A stretch of 64,000 bases of DNA from Hyphomicrobiales bacterium (GCA_003577315.1 QEVK01000019.1:110627-174626), one strand, 5' to 3'; positions 44,946 to 53,483 are shown, counted from the stretch's first letter. Notes: generated by a model not told the origin, from the letters alone. A program made the numbers and translations.

Positions 44946-45305
44946 ATGAACCAGGAAAAGGTGTCGCTGGACAAGGTCTCGGCCACGCCCGAGGCGGTGC
45001 GGCTGCTCGACGAGATCATCGCCGACCACGGGCCGGTGCTGATCCACCAGTCGGGCGGCTGCTGCGACGGCTCCTCGCCGATGTGCTACCCGCGCGGCGA
45101 CTTCATCGTCGGCGACCGCGACGTGCTTCTGGGGCTGATCGGCGACACGCCGGTCTATATCAGCGAATCCCAGTACGAGGCGTGGAAGCACACGAACCTC
45201 GTCATCGACGTGGTGCCGGGCAGAGGCGGCATGTTCTCGCTCGACAACGGCCGCGAGAGGCGCTTCCTCACCCGCTCGACGGTGTGCGCCGTGCCGGGCG
45301 CCTGA
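44946..45305 (+). CDS. DUF779 domain protein
   Basis: A 119-residue cytosolic protein with the DUF779 core: HQSGGCCDGSSPMCYPRGDF, then LLGLIGDTPVYISESQYEAW and VVPGRGGMFSLDNGRERRF. The cysteine cluster CC-----MC suggests metal or redox chemistry, though function is unknown. DUF779 genes commonly sit next to aldehyde dehydrogenases, as here (73 bp after it), which points to a role in aldehyde metabolism. Convergent with the receptor gene 20 bp downstream. Confidence 0.88.
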   Translation: MNQEKVSLDKVSATPEAVRLLDEIIADHGPVLIHQSGGCCDGSSPMCYPRGDFIVGDRDVLLGLIGDTPVYISESQYEAWKHTNLVIDVVPGRGGMFSLDNGRERRFLTRSTVCAVPGA

Positions 45306-45325
45306 GCCAGCCCGCCGGCCGCGCG

Positions 45326-47443
45326 TCAGAACCGCATGCGCAGCGAGACCTCGACGCTGCGGCCGGTGCCGGGCACCTCGTCGAAGGACGAGCGGTACTC
45401 CTTGTCGAGGATGTTGGTGACGGCGACGGAGTAGCGGAACCCGTCGTCGCCGAACGCGCCGCCGAAGGCGAAGTTGAGCGTGCCCCAGCCGGGCAGCCGC
45501 CGCAGTGGCTCGCCTTCCTCCATGAGCGAGACCCCGCTCGCCGCGCGCAGGTAGAGGTCGGCCCATGCGTCGTGGCCCGCCACCTCGCCCTCCCAGCGCA
45601 GGCCGAGCCGGCCGGAAAGCGCCGGCGTGTCGCTGTGATAGGTCGAGAAGGCGTCGAACTCCAGTTCGCGCCGCATCCACGCGCCGGTGACGTAGGGCGT
45701 GAACCGCGTGCCGGGGATCGTATATTCGGCCGCGAGCTCGAGGCCGTAGGTCCTGGCCCGGTCGGCGTTGGCGTAGATGAACCTGGTCTGGCTTGGGTTG
45801 CCGTGGCCGGGGCAGGTGGCGCTGGCGGCCGCGCACGACAGCCTCGTGACGTAGTCCTGCGCCTCGCTGTAGAAGGCGGCGGCGTCGAGCGCGAGCCCGC
45901 CGGCGTCGTAGCGCGCGCCGATCTCGACATTGCGCGAGGTCTCCGGCTTGAGTGCCGGATTGCCGTAGATGATGCGGTCGCGCGCCGTCGAATCGGTGAA
46001 GAGCTGGAACAGCGTCGGCGTGATGTAGCCTTCCGAATAGAGCGCGCGCAGCGTCGTGTTGTCGATGCCGGCATAGGTCAGCCCGGCGGAGGCGACGAAG
46101 CGGCCGTCGCTGCGCCCGGCATATCCTTGCCGGCTGGGGTCGCTGGTGTGGGCGAGGTCGGTGCGGGTGTGATAGTAGCGCGTGCCCGCCGTCAGCCTGA
46201 AATCCTCGGCGAAGGACCATTCGTTCTGGGCGAAGGCCGAGACGGTGCGGATCGAGGCGTCGTCGGTGGTCGGCACCGGGGTGCGGCCGGGCGGCGTGGT
46301 GGTCGTGGCCTTGCTGGCGTCGAGGTCGTCGGCGAGATAGTACAGCCCGACGATGGTGTAGTGGTCGGGGTGGAATTGCAGGTCCACCTGCGCCGTGCCG
46401 CCCCGGTTGGTGTTGACGTCCTGCGAAACCGTCTTCTGCCGTATGGCGCCCATCGTCACCTCGTTGGTGAACAGGCGGTCGACGGTCTGGTAGTAGGCGT
46501 CGAGATGGACCTTGCGCACGACGTCGCTGATGTCGGTGCCGTCGTAGTAGAGGCCGACCTTGCGCAGGTCGCGCTGCGGCAGGTCGATGCGGAAGTCGGT
46601 GACGGGCGGCCTGAGCGTGGCCGGGTCGGTCCAGCTCTGCGCCGCCATGCGGTGCTGCGTGGCCTTGAGCGCGATGTAGTGGTTGTTCGCCTCGCCGAAG
46701 GCGTAGCCCAGATGCGCCGAGAGGTTGTCGTTGGAGAACGCCGTGCCGTCGAGGCGGCCGGTCGCGCTGTAGCGGCCTTCCGGCACCCGGCGGTCGCCGT
46801 GGTCGTCGAGGCTGCCGGCGAAGCGGTAGTCGAAATTGTCGAGCGTGCCGGAGACGGCCGCCCAGCCCTGCCAGCCCGCGGTGCCGGAATAGTATGTGCC
46901 GCCCATCTCGGCCTCGACCGGCTTGCCGGCGCCGCGCCTGGTGATGATGTTGATGACGCCGCCGATGGCCTTGGCGCCGTGCAGCACCGAGGCCGGGCCG
47001 CGCACCACCTCGATGCGCTCGACGTTGGACGGGTCGATCAGGATCGGCGTGCCGTAGTCGCTGTGGTCGGTGACCTCCTGCCCGTCGATCAGCACCGTGA
47101 CGCGGCGCGAGGATTCGCCGCGGATGGACAGCCGCTTCATGCCGGGGGCGGAAGAGTCCACCACTTCCACGCCGGGCACGTCGCGCAGCAGCTCGGCGAT
47201 GCCGTCGGCGGACTTGCGCGCGATCTCCTCCTTGCCGACCACCGTCACCGAGGCGGGGTTGTCCTGCACGGAGGTTTCGGTGCGGGTGCCGACCACGGCG
47301 ATGGTGTCGAGGAAGGTGACGCCGCCGTCTTCCTGAGCCCGGGCAGCCCCGGTCGCCAGCAGGGCGAGCGTGGCCGAGGAGGCCAGAAGCGCCGGCAGGG
47401 CGATGGCGGGGACGTCGCGGCGGGCGGCTCGTCTTGTGCTCAT
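45326..47443 (-). CDS. TonB-dependent outer-membrane receptor 1 (probable heme or iron-compound uptake)
   Basis: A 705-residue protein with a signal peptide (hydrophobic ALPALLASSATLALLATGAARA), a TonB-box-like TIAVVGTRTETSV, a plug domain (about 50-165: DNPASVTVVGKEEIARKSAD, VEVVDSSAPGMKRLSIRGES, RIEVVRGPASVLHGAKAIGG) and a beta-barrel ending in VSLRMRF with terminal Phe. It is a close paralogue of the next gene. The FRAP and NPNL motifs of classical heme receptors were not found; heme is inferred from the adjacent HutW/HutX genes. The ATG at 47443 follows TCTGGAGA. Confidence 0.9.
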   Translation of the reverse strand: MSTRRAARRDVPAIALPALLASSATLALLATGAARAQEDGGVTFLDTIAVVGTRTETSVQDNPASVTVVGKEEIARKSADGIAELLRDVPGVEVVDSSAPGMKRLSIRGESSRRVTVLIDGQEVTDHSDYGTPILIDPSNVERIEVVRGPASVLHGAKAIGGVINIITRRGAGKPVEAEMGGTYYSGTAGWQGWAAVSGTLDNFDYRFAGSLDDHGDRRVPEGRYSATGRLDGTAFSNDNLSAHLGYAFGEANNHYIALKATQHRMAAQSWTDPATLRPPVTDFRIDLPQRDLRKVGLYYDGTDISDVVRKVHLDAYYQTVDRLFTNEVTMGAIRQKTVSQDVNTNRGGTAQVDLQFHPDHYTIVGLYYLADDLDASKATTTTPPGRTPVPTTDDASIRTVSAFAQNEWSFAEDFRLTAGTRYYHTRTDLAHTSDPSRQGYAGRSDGRFVASAGLTYAGIDNTTLRALYSEGYITPTLFQLFTDSTARDRIIYGNPALKPETSRNVEIGARYDAGGLALDAAAFYSEAQDYVTRLSCAAASATCPGHGNPSQTRFIYANADRARTYGLELAAEYTIPGTRFTPYVTGAWMRRELEFDAFSTYHSDTPALSGRLGLRWEGEVAGHDAWADLYLRAASGVSLMEEGEPLRRLPGWGTLNFAFGGAFGDDGFRYSVAVTNILDKEYRSSFDEVPGTGRSVEVSLRMRF
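46743..46818. repeat. 76-bp block identical to 49185-49260 (copy in receptor 1)
   Basis: This segment of the receptor 1 barrel region is identical base for base to 49185-49260 in receptor 2. It is the longest identity block noticed in the tandem duplication and a likely site of gene conversion. Confidence 0.85.
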
Positions 47444-47571
47444 GATCCCGGTTCTCCAGACCGTGCGTGCGCCAGGGGAGGCAGGCTTTCGCCGATATTT
47501 CGCCCTCGGCGCGCCTTTCGTCCTTGCGGTCGCGCAAGCAGGCGCCTTGCGGCCACTATGTCGCAGGCGCG

Positions 47572-47608
47572 AAAGGAAACGGCCCGCCATCCGGGAAAAT
47601 GGCGGGCC
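47572..47608 (-). terminator. Terminator after receptor 2
   Basis: GGCCCGCCAT and ATGGCGGGCC form a perfect 10-bp stem with an eight-base loop, followed on the minus strand by GTTTCCTTTC. It lies between receptor 2 and receptor 1, so the latter may need its own promoter. Confidence 0.65.
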
Positions 47609-47638
47609 GCTCGCGGTCGGATGGGGGGTCGAAGTCGG

Positions 47639-49909
47639 TCAGAACTTCATGCGCAGGGAGACCTCGACGCTGCGGCCGACGCCGGGGATCTCCTCGAACG
47701 AGGAGCGGTATTCCTTGTCGAGGATGTTGTTGAAGGAGACGGCGTAGCGGAAGCGGTCGTCGTCCTCGCCGCCGAACGAGCCGCCGAAGGCGAAGTTGAG
47801 CGTGGCCCAGCCGGGCAGGGATTCGGTCTCGAACCCGCTCACCAGCGGCGCGCGGCGCGCCACCCATGTCGTCCGGTCGACGCCGGTGGCGGCGCGCACG
47901 TAAAGATCGGCCCATGCGTCGTGGTTGGCGACCTCGCCTTCCCAGCGCACGCCGAACCGGCCCGAAAGCGACGGCGTGTTGGTGTCGTAGGTCGCCCACC
48001 TGCCGAAGGTCTCGGTAAGCTCCAGCTTGCGGCGCATCCATGTGCCGGTGGCGTAGGGCGTGAACGCGGTGCCGGGCACGGTGTATTCGGCGGCCAGCTC
48101 GAGGCCGTAGGTGGTGGCCGCGTCGGCGTTGACGTTGATGTGGTTGCCGGCCCGCACGTCCGCCGCGGAGCAGCCGAGTTGCGCGGTGCAAGGGGTCCTG
48201 GTGATGTAGTTCTTCGCCGTTGTGTAGAAGGCGGCCGCGTCGAGGACCAGATCGCCGGCATTGTAGCGGGCGCCGATCTCGACGTTGCGCGAGGTCTCGG
48301 ACTTCAGGAAGGGGTTGCCGAGGGTCGTCGTCCCGCTGCCGGCGGTGGTGTCGGTATAGAGCTGGAGCAGCGTCGGCGTGATGTAGCCTTCCGAATAGAG
48401 CGCCCTGAGCGTCGTGTTCTCGATGCCGGTATAGGTCAGGCCCGCCGAGGTGACCAGGCGGCCTTCGCTGCTGTCGGGACTGGTGGCGACGGGGTTGACC
48501 GGAACGACCCCGCCGGGCGGCTGGGCCCGTCCGGACAACGATCGGTCGTGCGAGATCTGCGTATGGTAGTAGCGCACGCCGGTGGTGAGCTTGAAGTCGT
48601 CGGCGAACGACCACTCGTTCTGCGCGAAGGCCGAGACGGTGTGGATCGAGGCGTCGTCGACCGTCCTGGCGTCCTGGCTGGGGGCGATGACGATGTTGGA
48701 TCGCCGCTCGCTGAGCTTGGTCGTGGCCAGCTCGTCGGCGAGGTAGTGCAGCCCGACGATGGTGTAGTGATCGGGGTGGAATTGCAGGTCCAGCTGGGCC
48801 GTGCCGCCGTAGTTGACGTTGCGGTCGTCGGAGGTCGACCTGACCGCGATGTTGCCGCCCAGAGGAATCATCGGCGGCGTGGGCGGCACGCGCGTCGTCA
48901 CCTCGTTCATGAACAGGCGGTCGACGGTCTGGTAGTAGGCGTCGACATGGACCTTGCGCACGACGTCGCTGATGTCGGTTCCGTCGTAGTAGAGGCCGAC
49001 CTTGCGCAGGTCGCGCTTGGGCAGGTCGATGTTGAAGTGGGTGACGGTGGCGTCGAGATAGTCGGGATTGGTCCAGCTTTCCGTCGACAGCCGGTGCTGC
49101 TCGGCCTTGAGCGCGATGTAGTGGTTGTTCGCCTCGCCGAAGGTGTAGCCCAGATGCGCCGAGAGGTTGTCGTTGTTGAACGATGTGCCGTCGAGGCGGC
49201 CGGTCGCGCTGTAGCGGCCTTCCGGCACCCGGCGGTCGCCGTGGTCGTCGAGGCTGCCGGATAAGCGGTAGTCGAGATTGCCGACCGTGCCGGAAACCGC
49301 GGCCCAGCCCTGCCAGCCGTCGGTGCCGGAATAGTAGCTGCCGCCGAGCTCGGCCTGGATCGGCTTGCCGGCGCCGCGCTTGGTGACGATGTTGATGACG
49401 CCGCCGATGGCCTTGGCGCCGTGCAGCACCGAGGCCGGGCCGCGCACCACCTCGATGCGCTCGACGTTGGACGGGTCGATCAGCAGCGGCGTGCCGTAGG
49501 TCGAGTGGTCGGTGATCTCCTGGCCGTCGACCAGGATGGTGACGCGGCGCGAGGACTCGCCGCGGATGGACAGCCGCTTCATGCCGGGGGCGGAGGCGTC
49601 CACCACCTGCACGCCGGGCACGTCGCGCAGCATCTCGGCGATGCTCTCGGGCGCCCTCCTTTCCATCTGCGCGGCGTCGACCACCGACACCGAGGCCGGG
49701 TTGTCCTGCACCGGGGTCTCGGTGCGGGTGCCGACCACGGCGATGGTGTCGAGGAAGGTCGCGCCGTCCTGGGCGTGGGCCGGGGCGTGGGCGGCGTCGA
49801 TGGCGGCGCCCACGGACGATATGAGCAGAGCGGCCGCGGCCGCCTTGAGGACTGTCTGGCTTGAAGGGGAACGTCCCTTCTGGCTGACGAGAATGGTTCT
49901 GTCGTTCAT
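47639..49909 (-). CDS. TonB-dependent outer-membrane receptor 2 (probable heme or iron-compound uptake)
   Basis: A 756-residue receptor: signal peptide ending near AHAQ, TonB-box-like TIAVVGTRTETPV, plug domain with QVVDASAPGMKRLSIRGESS, then a barrel ending VSLRMKF. It is longer than receptor 1 through extra loop residues, for example around VPPTPPMIPLGGNIAV and SLSGRAQPPGGVVPV, which suggests ligand differences. Sequence identity to receptor 1 is high along the whole length, and even the 20 bases before the ATG match. It is 45 bp downstream of the unknown exported protein and probably belongs to the hutWX operon. Confidence 0.9.
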   Translation of the reverse strand: MNDRTILVSQKGRSPSSQTVLKAAAAALLISSVGAAIDAAHAPAHAQDGATFLDTIAVVGTRTETPVQDNPASVSVVDAAQMERRAPESIAEMLRDVPGVQVVDASAPGMKRLSIRGESSRRVTILVDGQEITDHSTYGTPLLIDPSNVERIEVVRGPASVLHGAKAIGGVINIVTKRGAGKPIQAELGGSYYSGTDGWQGWAAVSGTVGNLDYRLSGSLDDHGDRRVPEGRYSATGRLDGTSFNNDNLSAHLGYTFGEANNHYIALKAEQHRLSTESWTNPDYLDATVTHFNIDLPKRDLRKVGLYYDGTDISDVVRKVHVDAYYQTVDRLFMNEVTTRVPPTPPMIPLGGNIAVRSTSDDRNVNYGGTAQLDLQFHPDHYTIVGLHYLADELATTKLSERRSNIVIAPSQDARTVDDASIHTVSAFAQNEWSFADDFKLTTGVRYYHTQISHDRSLSGRAQPPGGVVPVNPVATSPDSSEGRLVTSAGLTYTGIENTTLRALYSEGYITPTLLQLYTDTTAGSGTTTLGNPFLKSETSRNVEIGARYNAGDLVLDAAAFYTTAKNYITRTPCTAQLGCSAADVRAGNHINVNADAATTYGLELAAEYTVPGTAFTPYATGTWMRRKLELTETFGRWATYDTNTPSLSGRFGVRWEGEVANHDAWADLYVRAATGVDRTTWVARRAPLVSGFETESLPGWATLNFAFGGSFGGEDDDRFRYAVSFNNILDKEYRSSFEEIPGVGRSVEVSLRMKF
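49185..49260. repeat. 76-bp block identical to 46743-46818 (copy in receptor 2)
   Basis: Second copy of the identical block described for receptor 1; the two copies are 2442 bp apart. Confidence 0.85.
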
Positions 49910-49954
49910 GATCCCAACTCTCCAGACTGAAGTTTCCTGCCGCGTCGCGGCGCG

Positions 49955-50308
49955 TCACTCGCTTTCGGCGACGATCTTCTGCGTCGAGGTGGCGCAGAAC
50001 CGCCCCGCCTTCGCCTTTGCTGCCTCGCAGGATGCGACCGCCTCCACCGTCGCCGTCCTGTCGTCGAACGAGACCAGATAGGTCTGCTTTTCGGCGAACT
50101 GCTCCATGCCGTGGGCGAACGGCTCGAACTCGACCTCGGCGGCGCGGCAGACCATCTGCTCGATGGGGTATTCGCCCTTCGCGAGGATGCCGCGCACCAC
50201 CGCGGCGCGCTGCTCGCACTCCTCCAGCGTCGCGGTGTTGACGAAGGCGGCCGAGAGCTGGCCGTTCTCGACCAGAGTGAGGATGATCATCAGGAAGCCG
50301 AGCTTCAT
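49955..50308 (-). CDS. Unknown small exported protein
   Basis: A 117-residue protein starting MKLGFLMIILTLVENGQLSA. The first 20 residues look like a short, weakly basic signal sequence or membrane anchor. The remainder contains four cysteines (EECEQRAAV, MVCRAAEVEF, ASCEAAKAK and GRFCATSTQK), spaced as for two disulfides in the periplasm. I do not recognise a family. Its place between the ChuY-like gene and receptor 2 suggests a part in heme or iron-compound uptake, but that is only context. Confidence 0.7.
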   Translation of the reverse strand: MKLGFLMIILTLVENGQLSAAFVNTATLEECEQRAAVVRGILAKGEYPIEQMVCRAAEVEFEPFAHGMEQFAEKQTYLVSFDDRTATVEAVASCEAAKAKAGRFCATSTQKIVAESE

Positions 50309-50336
50309 GCCATGTCCCTTTCGCTTCTCGATTTCG

Positions 50337-51011
50337 TCATCTGGCCAGGGGAAACGGCTCGATGGCGTTGACGCAATGCGCCTGGTCGGCGTCGACGGCG
50401 GCGAAGGCGCGGCCTTCCGTGGCCGGGTCGCGCAGGACGCGGGCGACGAGGTCGGCGACGTCCTCGCGGTGGATGAAGCCGTGGATCCGCGGGTCGTCCG
50501 ACAGGATGCCGCGGCCGGTGGCCGGCTCGGAGCGCAGGCCGCCCGGCCGGATGAAGGTGGCGGAGCGGATGACCCGCCTCGCATGGTTCTCGGCCCGCGT
50601 CTTGGCGTCGACGGAGGCCCCGAAGGCGGCGATGGCGCGCCCGGAGCGGTGGGGCGCCATGTCGCCGCAGCCGATCGAGGTGACGAGCACGAAGCGGCCG
50701 ACGCCGCGCGCCGCCGCGGCGTCGGCGATGTTGACGTTGCCGTCCTCGTCGGCGAAGCGGCCGTCCTCGCCGCGGCCGCCGACGGTGGAGACGACGTCGA
50801 ACTCGCCTTCGCCGGCGAGAGCGAGCGTCGCGTCGACGTCCCGGCGCGAGAATGCGTCGCCGCGGGTGATGCGCACGCCGAGCGCCTCCAGCGCGGCGGC
50901 GTCGGCGCCGGGCCGCAGCATGGCGATCACCGGCACGCGCGCCTGCCGCAAAAGCCGCGCGAGGTGGAAGCCGACGCCGCTTCTCGCGCCGAAGATCACC
51001 GTGGGAGCCAT
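50337..51011 (-). CDS. NAD(P)-binding reductase, ChuY (anaerobilin reductase)-like
   Basis: A 224-residue atypical short-chain reductase of the NmrA/biliverdin-reductase-B type. The N-terminal Rossmann motif is GARSGVGFHLARLL, followed by VVSTVGGRGEDGRF, FVLVTSIGCGD, and TFIRPGGLRSEPATGRG. In E. coli O157 and relatives, ChuY reduces the linear tetrapyrrole anaerobilin made by ChuW. The gene order here, HutW-HutX-reductase with one-base to four-base junctions, strongly suggests the same task, though general SDR activity cannot be excluded from sequence. Confidence 0.75.
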   Translation of the reverse strand: MAPTVIFGARSGVGFHLARLLRQARVPVIAMLRPGADAAALEALGVRITRGDAFSRRDVDATLALAGEGEFDVVSTVGGRGEDGRFADEDGNVNIADAAAARGVGRFVLVTSIGCGDMAPHRSGRAIAAFGASVDAKTRAENHARRVIRSATFIRPGGLRSEPATGRGILSDDPRIHGFIHREDVADLVARVLRDPATEGRAFAAVDADQAHCVNAIEPFPLAR

Positions 51012-51012
51012 G

Positions 51013-51543
51013 TCAGGCCGCTTCCGCCTTGCTGGTCAGCCGCGCCTTGAGCCGCTCGAAGCGCTCGACCTGGTCGGGCTTCAGCGCGCGGTTCTCGTCG
51101 CGGCCGACGAAGACCTTGAACATCGAGCCGCCCTCCTCGTTGAAGAACTGCACCGACACCGATTCCTTGCCCATGAACGGCCGGCGCAGGAAGACGATCG
51201 CCTTGCAGTTGCCGGCGCGCAGGTGGCCGCCGATCGGGCTGTCGCCGTGCAGGTTGTAGAAGCCGTGGCCGAGCTTGCCGGGCGGCACCGGGCCCTCGAC
51301 CTCGAGGATGATGTCCCTGGTGTGGGCGATGACGGTGACGTCGCCCCACGAGGTCAGGTCCTCCATCACCTCGACGAACAGGTCGCCCGGCACGCGCGCC
51401 CACATCTCCTGCGGCAGGCATTCCACCACCGTCTGCAACGGCAGGCCTTGCTGGGCGGCCGTGGATTCGAGGACCCCGCCGGGGTTCTCGGCGAGCTCGC
51501 GGCGGACGGCGTCGAGGTCGGCGGTTGCGGCTTGCGTGCTCAT
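51013..51543 (-). CDS. hutX: Heme utilization cytosolic carrier protein HutX
   Basis: A 176-residue HutX/ChuX family protein. Conserved segments: LQTVVECLPQEMWARVPGDL, FVEVMEDLTSWGDVTVIAHT, LEVEGPVPPGKLGHGFYNLH, and PIGGHLRAGNCKAIVFLRRPFMGKES (given in pieces of the fold). HutX/ChuX binds heme and is thought to hand it to the radical-SAM enzyme. The ATG at 51543 overlaps the hutW stop as ATGA, showing tight coupling. Confidence 0.92.
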   Translation of the reverse strand: MSTQAATADLDAVRRELAENPGGVLESTAAQQGLPLQTVVECLPQEMWARVPGDLFVEVMEDLTSWGDVTVIAHTRDIILEVEGPVPPGKLGHGFYNLHGDSPIGGHLRAGNCKAIVFLRRPFMGKESVSVQFFNEEGGSMFKVFVGRDENRALKPDQVERFERLKARLTSKAEAA

Positions 51544-52940
51544 GAAAGCTCTCTCGTCTTGCGTGGATCGGAAGGAAGGTCGGGCCGGGCGCGCGGCGCG
51601 TCCGGGGCGGCGGCGCCCGCGCACAGGATCGCGTCGAAGGCGAAGACCAGGTTGGAATACCAGAAGCGGCCGGCCGTGGTGAGCCTCACCACGTCGCCGT
51701 CGAGCGCGACCAGCCCCGCCGACTGCCACTGGCGCAGCAGCGGCGCGAGCGCGCCCGCCACGTCGGCGCCCGGCGCCAGCGCGGCCAGCGCGCCGACGTC
51801 GAGCGCGCCCACCTCGATGCCGGCGGTGACGGCGTTGCGCAGCGGCTGGAGCGTGTCGGACACGCGCATGCCCTCGATGGGCTTGCGGCCGGCGCGCACG
51901 CCGTCGGCATAGGTCTGGAGATCCGGCGCGACGGCATAGCTGTGGCCGCCGATGAGCCCGCCGCCGCCCGAGCCGTAGGCGAGGCACTCCGCCCCCTCCT
52001 TGATGCGCAGGTTGTAGACGTTGCGCTCGCGCGGGGTGCGCCCCCAGTGGCTGTTGCTGATCTGCCGCCAGCCCCGCCCGGCGAGGAAGTCGGAGCCGGC
52101 GCGGTACATGCCGCCGAGGTCGGCCAGCGTCGGCGCGTCGGGGAATTTTCCCGCCGCCGCCGCGCGGTGCAGCGGCGTGCCGGGGATGAGGTTGAGGCCG
52201 TAGAGGTCGACCCCGTCGGGCGCGATGTCGGCGGCGATCGCCAGGTCCTCGCGCCACACCGCCTCCGTCTGGCCCGGCAGGCCGAACAGGAGGTCGATGA
52301 CCACCGCCGCGCGGTCGCGGTCGCGCAGCGCCTCGATGAAGGCGATCGCCTCCTCCTTGCCGGCGCGGCGGCCCTGTCGGCGGCGCACGGCGGTGTCGAA
52401 GCTCTGCACGCCGATGGAGATGCGGTTGGCGCCGGCCTCCAGGCAGGCGTCGACCTTCTCGGCGTCGAAATGAATGATGCGTCCCTCGATGGTGATCTCG
52501 CAACCGGGCGCGAGCGGCAGCGAGCGGCGGATGGCGGCGACGAGGCGCGAAAGCTCGGCCGCCGACAGCGCGCTCGGCGTGCCGCCGCCGAGATAGACCG
52601 CCTCGACCGGCTGCGCGGCGACGGCGGGCGCGTCCGCCTCCCGCTCGATCTCGGCGATGACGAGGTCGGTGTAGGCGGTCGCGGCCTGCGGCGTGTAGGC
52701 GTTGCGATAGAAGCCGCAGAACAGGCAATGGTTGGCGCAGAAGGGGACGTGGACATAGGCGAGGCGCGGGCCGGCGGCGCGGCGGTCGGCGAGAAGGCGC
52801 GCCCAGGTCGCCTCGACCTCCCCGGCCGGAAGCGGCCGCCGGCTGCGCCAGGGCATCACCGCCCGGCGCGCGGCGAAGGCGTCGCGGACGGGGTCCGCCC
52901 CCACGCGGGCATAGTGCGGCACAAGGCCTTCCGCCGTCAT
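51540..52940 (-). CDS. hutW: Anaerobic heme-degrading radical SAM methyltransferase HutW/ChuW
   Basis: A 466-residue HemN-like radical-SAM protein. The cluster motif CANHCLFCGFY provides C68, C72 and C75; unlike HemN at 25 kb there is no fourth cysteine right after the motif. GGGTPSAL and ISIGVQSFDTAVRRRQGR are typical of the HemN/ChuW group. ChuW/HutW opens heme without oxygen by methyl transfer, forming anaerobilin and releasing iron. Translation is coupled to hutX. The ATG at 52940 follows GAGGGGACAGCG. A palindrome 130 bp upstream may control it. Confidence 0.9.
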   Translation of the reverse strand: MTAEGLVPHYARVGADPVRDAFAARRAVMPWRSRRPLPAGEVEATWARLLADRRAAGPRLAYVHVPFCANHCLFCGFYRNAYTPQAATAYTDLVIAEIEREADAPAVAAQPVEAVYLGGGTPSALSAAELSRLVAAIRRSLPLAPGCEITIEGRIIHFDAEKVDACLEAGANRISIGVQSFDTAVRRRQGRRAGKEEAIAFIEALRDRDRAAVVIDLLFGLPGQTEAVWREDLAIAADIAPDGVDLYGLNLIPGTPLHRAAAAGKFPDAPTLADLGGMYRAGSDFLAGRGWRQISNSHWGRTPRERNVYNLRIKEGAECLAYGSGGGGLIGGHSYAVAPDLQTYADGVRAGRKPIEGMRVSDTLQPLRNAVTAGIEVGALDVGALAALAPGADVAGALAPLLRQWQSAGLVALDGDVVRLTTAGRFWYSNLVFAFDAILCAGAAAPDAPRARPDLPSDPRKTRELS

Positions 52941-53069
52941 CGCTGTCCCCTCGATGCCCCTTCGACACGTGCAGCGGCCGCCGGCGCACCCCTTTGGCGC
53001 CGGGTGCGCCGTCTGTCGCGGCGGGCTGGCGAAGGCGCCTGGCTGGCCGGTTCCTTGCACCGTGTCGAA

Positions 53070-53105
53070 TAGTGGATAAGAAAACTCCACTTTCAAATCA
53101 AGTGG
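53070..53105 (-). promoter_or_regulatory. hutW: Overlapping palindromes upstream of hutW
   Basis: AGTGGA (53071-53076) and TCCACT (53086-53091) pair around nine bases; one more base on each side makes a 23-bp frame like that of Rrf2-family operators. A second inverted repeat, CCACTT-N7-AAGTGG (53087-53105), overlaps it. The other sequence in the 355-bp gap between hutW and the next gene (52941-53295) is GC-rich with nothing else recognised. Confidence 0.5.
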
Positions 53106-53295
53106 GTCCGGCCGGTATTTTCTGTCGCAGCGCGGCCGGGGGGAGGGGCGGAAGGCGCGGCGGCTGCCGTCCCGGCGACGGACGCCGCGGGACCGGCCGG
53201 TCGGGACGCCGGCAGGCCGGAAACGGGCGCGCGACATCCGGCCCCTCGCAGGCAAGGGGCGGAAGGGAATTGCGGGAACGGCCGCGAGGGCCGCG

Positions 53296-53433
53296 CTACA
53301 CGATGAGCGCGACCGCCACCATGCCGACCATGATCAGCACCAGGCCGCCGACGAGCATCGGCAGCAGCGTGCTTGCGTCGCCTCCCTCGCCGGCGGGCCG
53401 GGAAGCCGGCGTGTCGTTGCGTTGATCGGTCAT
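53296..53433 (-). CDS. Very small single-pass membrane protein
   Basis: A 45-residue protein: a polar N-terminal 22 residues (MTDQRNDTPASRPAGEGGDA) then one hydrophobic helix LPMLVGGLVLIMVGMVAVAL to the C-terminus. The start lies after AGGGAGAAAGCGACC. I recognise no family. It appears to end the DUF2249 operon, 50 bp after the 88-residue gene. Confidence 0.55.
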   Translation of the reverse strand: MTDQRNDTPASRPAGEGGDASTLLPMLVGGLVLIMVGMVAVALIV

Positions 53434-53483
53434 GGTCGCTTTCTCCCTGTGATCGTTCCCGTCGTCGGCGGGCGCGCTTCCGG

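Noticed and set aside
45083..49264. A 1393-codon plus-strand frame across both receptor genes
   Set aside because: Repetitive Val/Gly/Asp/Arg composition mirrors the antisense of the duplicated receptors; no plausible domain.
45326..49909. Firm annotation of the receptors as heme/hemoglobin receptors
   Set aside because: The FRAP and NPNL motifs were not seen; heme is supported by context only, so the call stays general.
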